Part shown: positions 12,701-20,968 of the stretch, in pieces
Numbering within the stretch: position 1 is the stretch's first letter
Layout: each line of letters starts with the position of its first letter
NCBI GenBank assembly: GCA_034698045.1
Contig: JAQGAU010001173.1
Coordinates: forward strand, 1-20,968
DNA length: 20,968 bases
Reading direction: 5' to 3'
Source: Paramacrobiotus richtersi
Lineage: Eukaryota; Tardigrada; Eutardigrada; Parachela; Macrobiotidae
Program-made: the position numbers and the translations under genes
Notes under the pieces: generated by a model
Seen by the model: the letters and a program-made list of their open reading frames with translations, nothing else
Told to the model about the DNA's origin: nothing
The model's database searches: none

Positions 12701-13653
12701 AAAAGAAATAAAATGAACCAGAAAATAAAAAAAAATAAAATCGTCCAAAAAATAAATAAATAATTTTCTGTGTACGTGTAGATTGAGGTGGATGTGACGC
12801 CGGATTATCTGTATCATTCGCGTTTCTCCTGTCCCATTCTCCGCCAACAGTCCTCGGAGAAGAACCCGCCCATGCGTCTCAACTGCGGCCATGTCATCTC
12901 CAAGGAGGCCCTGGCGCGGCTCAGCACCTCCACCAAGTAGGACCCCGCCCACCAACTTTTCACTTATTGCAAAATGTTTATTTTCCGTAAATAAAATTTT
13001 CTGTCGAATTTTATTTTTTTCAAATAATCACATTGGACTCTTTCTGTCAGTACAACGTGTTTATTTTATTAGAGAATTTTCATCGTTCTTTAACATTAAT
13101 TTGCATTTTTATTGTTTGATTTATTATGCGGTTAATATTATTTAGTACGGATTATTTCATTTTTATGTCATTTTTTACTTTTAATTATGTTATGAATTGT
13201 TTTTTTTCATTTTACACATTATTTTATAAATCTTTTATTTTTTGTTATACATTAATTTATTAATTTTAAAGATTGTTTTACAAATATCAAAGTTTTTCGT
13301 TTTCATTGTAAATGCACTACTTTTTTTCGTCCCGTAATAGAATAGTTTTTTTGTGTGAATGTTAATAAAAAACCGGATTTATTTCATTTAAAGTGTCGTA
13401 AAAATAAAAAACGTTTCATAATATTTGTGTTAATATTTATTGTTTTATTTACAGTTTGTCCTATTTTAGTAGAACGGAAATTCTTTCAAATTTGATATAA
13501 TTACCGTTTTTTAGAAACATTTTTTATTTATATTTTTTTACCGTTCTTCTTGACTAACTCAGCATGCAAATTGTTTGCAGATCGACCAAAATCAAGTGCC
13601 CCTACTGTCCCAGCGAGCAGAGCGCGGCGGATGCCAAGCGAATCTATTTGTAA
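9740..13653 (+). CDS. RMND5: RMND5A/B (GID2) RING subunit of the CTLH/GID E3 ubiquitin ligase
   Basis: The RING-type subunit of the CTLH (yeast GID) complex; it pairs with MAEA to bind the E2 and ubiquitinate substrates. The eight exons are 9740-9890, 9961-10106, 10306-10443, 11024-11294, 11701-11866, 12250-12355, 12782-12936 and 13581-13653, giving 401 aa (human RMND5A is 391). All joins are GT-AG and in frame. Features in order: N-terminal helix (MLDGCAKVEAEL), VSRLGKVIDK (end of exon 2), LisH (EYLFRQGLLDVGHKLL, about 128-144), CTLH (RPFVELNSIL to EYKLHRLQF, about 155-212), CRA region with ACALLGLSMESPL (exon 5), and a degenerate RING with CPI (C343), CGH (C361, H363) and CPYC (C384, C387). 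The incomplete zinc-ligand set is normal for this family. ATG 9740 is chosen because the upstream extension has only a TTG. Whether it matches RMND5A or RMND5B more closely is not decided. Confidence 0.96.
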
Positions 13654-13869
13654 TGAAAATTATGGACAATAATGGAACTGAGCGGAATAATTCGACGTTA
13701 AATTAATTGCTGTTTTTTTAACACTTTTTAGCCTTCGTTACACGTTCTTTCGTCGTCCCCGTGTTTTATTCGTCGATTTTAATGCTGGCACTCACAATGG
13801 TTGATTTCTTCTCATTAGAAATGCATGGTTTTATTCCTGTGTACATGAATATATCGCGAGAAAAAGCGA

Positions 13870-13875
13870 AATAAA
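13870..13875 (+). terminator. probable RMND5 poly(A) signal (AATAAA)
   Basis: The first AATAAA on the plus strand after the stop codon, about 217 nt downstream. Further A-rich hexamers follow near 13965, so alternative sites are possible. Confidence 0.5.
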
Positions 13876-14051
13876 ATGCAGCTGAATGATAGTAAAAAAG
13901 CAGAATTATACGAATAATATCACCGGAAAATTCTGGACAATAGAAACAGAAAATGGAGCAAAATAAATGAATAAAAAAGCAGATATCGATAAAACTGCGG
14001 AGGAATCAAATGACTGTCAGCCGACAAACTCAGGCGCGGTTCTGGATTTAT

Positions 14052-14185
14052 GTTAATTATAATTAGCTTATAATTAAATATAATTAAATTTAATCAAAAT
14101 TAAATTAGGTCTGTATCTAGTTTAATTATAATTAATTTATAATTAAACATAAATAAAATTAAGTTACAACTTATATATATTTAGT
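14052..14185. repeat. AT-rich imperfect tandem repeat, about 69-bp period
   Basis: TTAATTATAATTA occurs at 14053 and again at 14122. Each copy is followed by TTATAATTAAA and a run of AATTAAA-type words, with GGTCTGTATCTAG between the copies. The region is almost pure A and T, so part of the match is compositional. It is in the convergent spacer between RMND5 and AMFR. Confidence 0.5.
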
Positions 14186-14399
14186 TAATAATTAAATTAA
14201 TTTTAATGGAATAAAGTGTCACAAACATCCATTTTCGATTTGTTCAGTTTTCTTTTTCTGTAGAAAAAGCACGAAAAAAAATAAAATAATGCGTAAATTA
14301 TAACTAAAAATCAAAAAGAAAATCATTCACCGCGAAAAAAGATATCAAACATGAAAGAAAAACCCAAGAAATTCTGTTACAGACATCAGCACAGCGAAA

Positions 14400-14905
14400 A
14401 CAGAGAATTCACCAGTTCAACTTTATTTCCATCAACGGCCTGAGAAAAAACTCCACTGACCCATTTTTTCATTAATTTATATGTCTGTGCTATAACTGCT
14501 AATGAGAACAACCGCCAAACAAAGAAAGCGCCAAAATTTGTCGTTAAAAATCAAAAAGAATATCAGAAATATCACAAAATAACCATTTCCCACCAGAAAC
14601 ATGCAGCATAAAACACCTCCAACAAAAATCAGCTAAAATTCCCATTAAACATACTATAAGCAGAGAATTCACCAGTTGCGTTGTAATCCAAAGAAAACAA
14701 GCGCCAAAAAATCATCTAAAATTGCCACTACAGAGAATTCACCAGTTGCGTTGAAATTCAACCACAAAACCCTAAAAAATCAGCTAAAATTGCCATTGAC
14801 CACAGCAATACAGAGAATTCACCAACTGCGTTATAATTAAAAAAAACGCCCATAAATCAGCTAAAACTGCTATTTAATCATAGCATTACAGAGAATTGAC
14901 CCGAT
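14400..14905. repeat. minisatellite-like repeat (CAGAGAATTCACCAG units) beside the AMFR stop codon
   Basis: CAGAGAATTCACCAGTT or a close variant starts at 14401, 14661, 14731, 14811 and 14889 (the last reads CAGAGAATTGACCCG). The last four copies are 70, 80 and 78 bp apart. A second shared block, AATCAGCTAAAATTGCCA, precedes the motif in the later copies (near 14630, 14712, 14779 and 14855). This gives a degenerate unit of about 70-80 bp. The array ends about 40 bp from the AMFR stop, so it probably lies in the AMFR 3' UTR. Confidence 0.85.
14873..14878 (-). terminator. possible AMFR poly(A) signal (ATTAAA)
   Basis: The minus strand reads ATTAAA about 70 nt past the AMFR stop. A canonical AATAAA occurs farther along the same strand at 14427-14422, about 520 nt past the stop. 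I cannot tell which is used; the second choice would put the whole minisatellite in the 3' UTR. Confidence 0.35.
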
Positions 14906-14946
14906 GCGCTGCGATTCGCAGGAACAGCTGGGCACAATAAAAACCA

Positions 14947-17900
14947 TCAGTGGGGCGTGGCCGGATGGGTAGATTGGGCCTTTTCCAGGGCGATCCGCGC
15001 CAAAAACTTTTTCCGCGCCTCATAGACGAGGGTCTCACGCCGCTGGATCTGCAGAGCGCGACAGGCCTCGGGCGTGTCGGGGATGTCGCGCAGGGTGTCG
15101 CCGATGCGGAGGGTGGTCAGCGGGGCGGGTGGGGGGTCGTCCTCGGCGTCCGAGGAGGACGAGGAGGAAGAGCCCAACTCGTCACGCCCACCGGGTAACG
15201 TCTACAAAGACAAACTAATCAATACCCACGGTTCGCTTGTTTCTACAATTTAAGAATTGATTTAAAAAATTCAAAAACGGGTTGAAAACGGTTCAGAATG
15301 ATCATCATGAATTTCTGGACAAGGTTTTTGAAGTTCTGCCTGTTGTAAACGATGATGAAGGCTAGCGCAAAGGTCACAGATGCACGGTGGTTTCGCCGGT
15401 ACTTATGACAATAACGTTTAGGCCACTAAGAAAAGAAGAAACAAAAGAACCGAAAAGATAAGTCTCTTGGACACCGGCTCGGCTTACCGTATCATCGTAG
15501 AACGTGCCGTTGAGGATGTTGTCGATGGTGCGCTCGGCCGAGCCGGTGTCCAAGAGATCGCGGAGGATGAGGTGGTGGGGGATGGCGGGGAAGACCAGCT
15601 GCACCTGCTCGGCCAGCAGCTCCACACCGGGGCTGTCCATGTAGTCGTGCACCGGGTGCGACACTACAATCGACATGATCAAATTTGCAAGGAACTCAAC
15701 ACAATCACGGTGCCATTTCGTTAATTCGAACCGGTGACGGAGATGTTGGGTAGATAGCGGTTGATACGCGCGCCCGGAAAGAAGAAACGGCCGCCGGCGG
15801 CCAGGTGGTTGGTGGGGGCGGTGACGGGGCGGGGCGTGGTGAAGGTGTGGGTCAGGGTGGTGCGGCAGATGGGACAGGACACGTCCTGCTCCAGCCAGGA
15901 CAACAAACAGGATCTACAGAAAATTGGGTTTTATTCGACAATTAAAAGAAACTTATAAACATACTGAAAAATCGCAAATAAATATTATAAATAAATAAAC
16001 ATTTATTATACATTAATTATATATATACTGAAACAGAATATTAAAAAATTAAGAAAAACCAACAACACGTTGTGTCTGCCAGAAAACGGACACAAATGTC
16101 ACGAAAAAATCCCTTTGCTAATGAAACCGCATCACGTACTCATGGAAAATATGTCCGCAGTGTAATTTCCGGGCCGTCTCCATCGTGTCCCAGCAGATGG
16201 AACACGGGCCGTCATGCTCGGTAATCTCCGCCTCCGTGGCCGCTGGATACCTGTCAACCGTGACCACACTGCTTGACATAACATGCAGTCCCGTTTGTAT
16301 AGCATTTTCCAGCAAAATTCTTATTGTTTCGGCCAAAAAAGCAACTTTTACAGTGCGTCAGTTTGTTGTGTGTCGGTTCTTCTTCCCGGAATATTTTTGA
16401 GTTTTATTATGACTATTTTTAATATATATTCTATGTTATTTTACCAATTTAACTTTTAATAGTAAATTTTTTTAATAATTTTCTTTATTTTTTCCTATTT
16501 TTTATATTATTATTCTAATTTGTTGTTTATTGCTGTACCATAGTATGACATGCGTTATTCTAATTAATTTTTCATTTAATAATACATTTTCTTAATATTT
16601 TTCTTTTCTTCCCTATTTTTTATTATATTATTATAATTAATTTTTGCATTATTAGTACTTCTATGGGATGAAATGTCTTACGTGGCCTGGAGGCGCTGAC
16701 GAATGGCCATGTAGTTGCGGTGACGTTTAAATTTGGCGTGAAACTCCATACAGAGGAACCTGATCTGCGCCACAATCACCAGACTCGACGCGCTCAGATT
16801 GCACACCTGCAGCATCATGTGTGCATGGTGCAGCAGATCCACCGCCAATGTCCCTACACACAACAATTACTGGAGATTTTCATCAGAGTTTTGTTGAATT
16901 AAAAATAAAACTAATAGGAAAAAAGCCGACAATAATAAACAAAGTATTCAGCGTAAGGAAAAGAAATGAAAAAACGATTTCGGATCAGAAAACAACACAA
17001 TAAACTAGAAGAAAAGTATTAAAAAAACCAAAGACAAGGACAGTAAAAAAACTAGGAAAAAAGTTAAGTAAAACTTGAAAAATTTAATTTTTAAAAAACG
17101 AAGACAAAGACAGTAAAAAAACTAGTGAAAAAGTTAAATGAAATGTCAAAAATAGTAAGAAAATAAAAAAACGGAAGATATAAAGATGATATATAGTGGA
17201 AAACTAAGAAAAATCCAAATAAATGGTTAAAAAATAATAATATAAAATCACCACCTTACCGAGATCGAACGCGATATTGGCATGATAGTACAGCATGGTG
17301 CGTTTCTCCCAGGTCAGGGGGGAGCGGGCGGCGGGCCCCTGGCGCAGATGGTGGTAGCCGTAGCGCAGGAGAATATGCCAGCTGGGCAGGAGGATCAGCA
17401 GCGCCTCGGCCAGCATAAACAGGCCGGTATGGACAAACCCCGCCCACAGCATGTACAGACTGCCGCTCAGCACGCCCAGCGCCAGCCCCATGATGCTGGC
17501 CAGCAGCACCACGATGCGGCGGTGGGCGCGGTTGGCCGGGACCGGGGAAAAGGTCATGTACTCGCACCTATCAATCGGGTACAAGTTAATACTACCACAC
17601 TGCTTTTGTACCAACTGTGCTCTGTATTAATTAATTAATTTTTTGAATCTTCTTCATTTTTTTATTTTTTAATGGCAACTTATCTTTCATGTCAATTTGG
17701 TTTTTTTTATTAATTTTTTTATAAATTTTTTCACATTCTTTTCATTTTTATTTTTTTTAATATTGTATTTGTTATATTTTTAGCGTATATTATCAGAAAA
17801 ATACGCTGAATCCCAATTTGACATCGCTTTCACAAAATACCAGCGAAACCATGACTGAGAAAACCCGAATCAACACATATAAATCCCGATCTCACAAAAG

Positions 17901-19762
17901 CGATAAAATCACCCCAAGGCCATGGACGATGCACTGAATGACCATTTTTACGACGAAAAGCAAGATAAAATTCATTCTGCATACAGGTTGTCCGCCAATG
18001 ATTATTCACCGGAAAACACCGTAAAAATGCACCACGTTCCAGTATTTCGGTACAGCTATTCAATAATAACCCAACAGATAGGGAGAAGAAAAAAACAAAA
18101 ATATCTAAACCTGCTAAAAGAATATCTTGTCAGTTTCTGATAAATCAAACTGAATAAAAAGGATAAAAGAATTTTCTTGTTTAGTAAAATAATAAGCACC
18201 TAAATACCATCAAAATTTTTTTAATTAGCACACCAAAATTAACTCACAGGCTAAACATCCCAGGATTAAATCTGCCACAAAAAAAATTTTTATCTTGAAA
18301 CAAATAATCTTGTTTTCAATTTTGTAAAAATTAAAAAAATATATGAAAATTCTGCGTTAAATTTCTTAGTAAACTATATTGTTGTGAATTTTTCCCCCAA
18401 TAAAATATGTAATTAATTATTTAAAATTTACCGGTCACGTGAAATGACGATGAAAAACTGTAGGGATCCGAGCAGCACGAACCACGACACCCAGATGATC
18501 ATCTCCTCCATCGAGTCCACGTTGACCACGCCGAAGATGAAGATAAACTTGTAAAACGCGAAATTCCATAGGCGTTCGCGCGTGTGCTGGCGTTCGGGAT
18601 TGCGCAACCGCCCAAACACCTTCTTGACCAGTAACTGCGCCAACATGCCCAGGATGAAGGTCCCGGGCATCGCCAACGTCTACAACATTCAATGACACTC
18701 AAAAAAACATAAAAAAATTAATCAAAAAAATCTGAAAATAATATCGAAAATATTCAAACGAAAATTAAATGCTATTTCGAATGTACTCCGATCTCTCTTA
18801 TCTCTTATCAATCCAACACACAGCAGGAAAAATAGTAGAAACGAAAAATAATAAAAAAAAATCAAGCAAAATAATGAAAAAAATGTAGTAAAACTCTGCA
18901 ATAATCTACAACTAAAAATAATGAAACGAAATTTTATCACGATTTGTTCCGACAACATTCATTCCCAATTAATATCGAAATAAATTATTAATTAATCAAC
19001 ATATTTTTCCAGAAACTGAAAACTCGTCTCACATTTTATCCACAACTTGACATACTAAAGCTCGGACATATTTTCTGTAATCGGTAGTAATTGTTTCCCT
19101 AAAGCATAATTCTATGCAGTTATCGCTCTGTCATTAATTAATCAAATTTTCTTTCTTTGTTTTATAAATTTCTTTTAGTTCCCCATTAATCCTTCATTAA
19201 TAATCAATTTATCTCCTGATGATTTATTATTTAATAATTAATAATTATTTTTATTTTAATTATTACATTCAATGTAAAATAAATAGATTAATTTTTAAAC
19301 ATTTAAGAATTTTAATATTTTGTAACTTAATTTTTATTATTGTTTTCCTACATTTTATTAATTATCTGGGTAATTTTCACCTGTTCTTTAGTTTGTCCGC
19401 TGACTAATTAAACTGCAGTTTGTAACTGTTTGTTCAAGAAACTCAGAAACTGAGAAACAGCTTTGTTTTCAACATTTCTATTTTCTAACCCAAATCAGCC
19501 AGGAATCCGTCCAGCGTTCCCCGATAAATTTCCGCAGCTCCGACTGGTATTCCGATCCGAATCCATGGGGCACCGTAGCCCGCCGGAAGATGTTATAGAT
19601 CCGCGACCTGGAAAGCTGATCCGGACGCGTATTCCCTGAGAAATTGGACGCCAAATGGGACGAGGAAGCGAAACTTCCCGCAGCACTCTGTGTCCAGTTA
19701 TCACTCCAGCTGTCCGCTTCGCACACGGGAAATGGCTCGATCAGTGGGCATAACAGATCCAT
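14947..19762 (-). CDS. AMFR: AMFR/gp78-like ER membrane RING-H2 E3 ubiquitin ligase
   Basis: E3 ligase of ER-associated degradation. The eight exons are 19762-19490, 18679-18432, 17567-17260, 16853-16682, 16250-16140, 15913-15732, 15663-15488 and 15201-14947, giving 574 aa (human 643). Every join restores frame. The multi-span membrane part covers about 95-330, including NPERQHTRERLWNF and FYKFIFIFGVVNV (exon 2) and CEYMTFSPV (exon 3). The RING-H2 has C350, C353, C365, H367, H370, C373, C384 and C387 (CSICWDTM, CGHIFHESC, SWLEQDVSCPIC). The CUE domain is about 447-486 (QLVFPAIPHHLILRDLL, IDNILNG). A Ser-rich acidic linker follows. RRETLVYEARKKFLARI (544-560) matches the Ube2g2-binding region of gp78. 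The protein stops 14 residues later, so the C-terminal p97-binding motif of mammalian gp78 is absent. Exon 1 (91 aa) is poorly conserved and lacks an evident first membrane span; an extra upstream exon is possible. Exon 6 uses an unusual GTTCGA donor. Confidence 0.95.
16445..16680. repeat. imperfect 118-bp tandem duplication in AMFR intron 4
   Basis: A T-rich block with CCTATTTTTTAT occurs at about 16494 and again at about 16612. Aligned flanks include TAATAGTAAATTTT versus TAATACATTTT, and TGACATGCGTTA versus TGAAATGTCTTA. The second copy runs up to the splice donor after exon 4. Low complexity inflates the similarity. Confidence 0.5.
17029..17150. repeat. 70-bp tandem repeat, two copies, in AMFR intron 3
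   Basis: AAGACAAGGACAGTAAAAAA at 17031 recurs as AAGACAAAGACAGTAAAAAA at 17101. Both are followed by ACTAG(G/T)(G/A)AAAAAGTTAA(G/A)T. The period is 70 bp and the copies are nearly identical over about 45 bp. Confidence 0.8.
17568..18431 (-). other. AMFR intron 2 with a less AT-rich island
   Basis: An 864-bp intron. The stretch at about 17815-18065 is more balanced in base composition than the rest. It carries a 72-codon ATG-started frame on the opposite strand (17922-18140) and an overlapping minus frame. Neither resembles a known protein, and overlap on both strands argues against real coding. Confidence 0.35.
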
Positions 19763-20968
19763 TGTGTCAGAAAGTGTGGGGAAGTGAAGGGTAGTCAAAA
19801 GGAAAGCTGCATTCTTCAGGAAAAAAGGAAGAAAGGAAGAAACTGTCGTAATCTCGTTGTGACTATCACAGTATCGGACGCGGATAATGAAAGATATTTT
19901 CAATGGAGATCAATCCGAAAACTATAAAAAGGATTCTAAAAAGTAAAAGCTAAAAGTATGGGGAAAAGGTTCACGCTCACATGTTGCAGACAGTTTAGAA
20001 ACCAGTTTTTTGGAAATGTTGTCGATTTTTCTCCAAATCCAGATGGTGTGTGCGAACACGCGATGCAAAGCATGTCAACCTGATTTCCGTGCCAAATTTC
20101 CCTGTTGTCGGCTGTATTGCAGCGCAGGCAGCACCGGGAATTCGAGACTTGATGAAATTGTAGCGATTTTTAATTCAGCCTGACAGGTGCGTTTTGTGTA
20201 GTGGAAGCTGTGGATGCACTGCCATGGAACAGGATCTAGAGCAGTAGCGCGGTATTTACCGAGAAGCGATCGGAGATGAAAGAAATTTCGACCTTCAGTT
20301 TGTGCTAAAGTGGATAAGAAATAAACTGGATGTACTTCAACTGAGTGTTTTACAACTGTTTAGGTTCAGGGGAAGTACTTCAGTAATCAGTTGGAAACTG
20401 ACGAAGGGACGCAGTACACAATCTGGCGAAATCTCGTTTGCTTCTTCGAACTTTGTTCATGCCGCGGCCCCAATTAGCCTGTTCTTGTTGCAACCACCCA
20501 TCGAACCGTCTAATTCAACCGCAGTTGCCTCAGATATCCTAACTACTTCACAGCAATCAGGAAAAAACTTGTCATACACCGTAGGTACTGCGTTGCAAGT
20601 GTCACCAGTTTATTTTTCTAGCAATCATGATATCACAAACTATAGACTTGCACGAAGAAAGAAACGTTAACGTCCAGTAAACGTGACGAACACTCTAACA
20701 ATCACAAAATCACTGTCCATTGACAGAACCGGCCGCCCGCACCTCCCTGTGTACTCGGGACACAATACCCTCCATTCTCCCTCCGAAGTACATTTATCTC
20801 CAACAGAATTCCCTAACTCAGCACAAACCAAATGCTGCAGCAAAAGAAACCTACCAGCCGCCGGCCGTGGTGCTGGCATCAGCAGAAATCCTCTTATAAT
20901 CGGCCGCTGTTTGATCCAACCAGCAACAACAGCCACTGTGCCAAAAACCACAAGCTTTCGCTGGCACA
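19763..20968. other. AMFR upstream region and right flank, no confirmed gene
   Basis: It contains the AMFR promoter and 5' UTR next to 19762. The AMFR frame stays open to 19903, but no ATG occurs in that extension. The 122-codon plus frame (20302-20670) begins with GTG, has no internal Met and resembles nothing known. On the minus strand from 20968, an open frame with a hydrophobic run (LVVFGTVAVVAGWI) reaches a GTAGGT donor-like site near 20856. It could be an exon of a gene running in from the right, but the evidence is weak. Confidence 0.35.

Noticed and set aside
12644-12955. 103-codon minus-strand frame opposite RMND5 exon 7
   Set aside because: It is a shadow of the RING-coding exon plus AT-rich intron; the plus-strand reading is clearly conserved.
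17922-18140. 72-codon ATG-started plus-strand frame in AMFR intron 2
   Set aside because: It is short, has no recognisable family, no exon partners and an overlapping open frame on the other strand. It is kept only as a remark.
20302-20670. 122-codon plus-strand frame near the right edge
   Set aside because: It begins with GTG, contains no Met, and has no similarity or splice structure that I could see.

Overview
Eukaryotic nuclear DNA, almost certainly from an invertebrate animal. Every recognisable gene is split by GT-AG introns of 58 to about 1,000 bp. Exons are fairly GC-rich and introns and spacers are very AT-rich. The proteins are metazoan orthologues. I cannot fix the species; an ecdysozoan such as a tardigrade or arthropod is a guess. 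No bacterial features, CRISPR array, rRNA, tRNA or transposon with coding capacity was seen.

Left to right: (1) 1-1396 has no supported gene. (2) 1397-2996 (minus) is a two-exon gene for a putative secreted peptide precursor of 197 aa (gene A). (3) 2997-5572 is a spacer with a 33-bp duplicated element upstream of gene A and a long purine-biased tract. (4) 5573-6405 (minus) is a second two-exon secreted precursor of 144 aa (gene B), with the same architecture as gene A. (5) 6916-9221 (minus) is KRR1, a KH-domain protein of the small-subunit processome, in 7 exons. (6) 9222-9739 is a head-to-head intergenic region, probably a shared promoter. (7) 9740-13653 (plus) is an RMND5A/B (GID2) orthologue, a RING subunit of the CTLH/GID E3 ligase, in 8 exons. 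(8) 13654-14946 is a convergent spacer with AT-rich repeats and a minisatellite. (9) 14947-19762 (minus) is AMFR/gp78, an ER membrane RING-H2 ubiquitin ligase, in 8 exons. (10) 19763-20968 has no confirmed gene, only a weak exon-like stretch at the right edge.

The three conserved genes are housekeeping functions: ribosome assembly, CTLH-ligase ubiquitination and ER-associated degradation. They need not act together. Exon joins were checked by hand: each keeps the reading frame and restores residues conserved with the vertebrate proteins.

The least explained content is the pair of secreted precursors A and B. Both have an N-terminal signal sequence, an acidic spacer, and a phase-0 intron falling exactly between the Lys and Arg of a dibasic processing site. 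A second exon follows that opens with Arg-Phe-Phe and a shared motif, and then a basic, cysteine-free C-terminal part. I could not assign them to a known peptide family.
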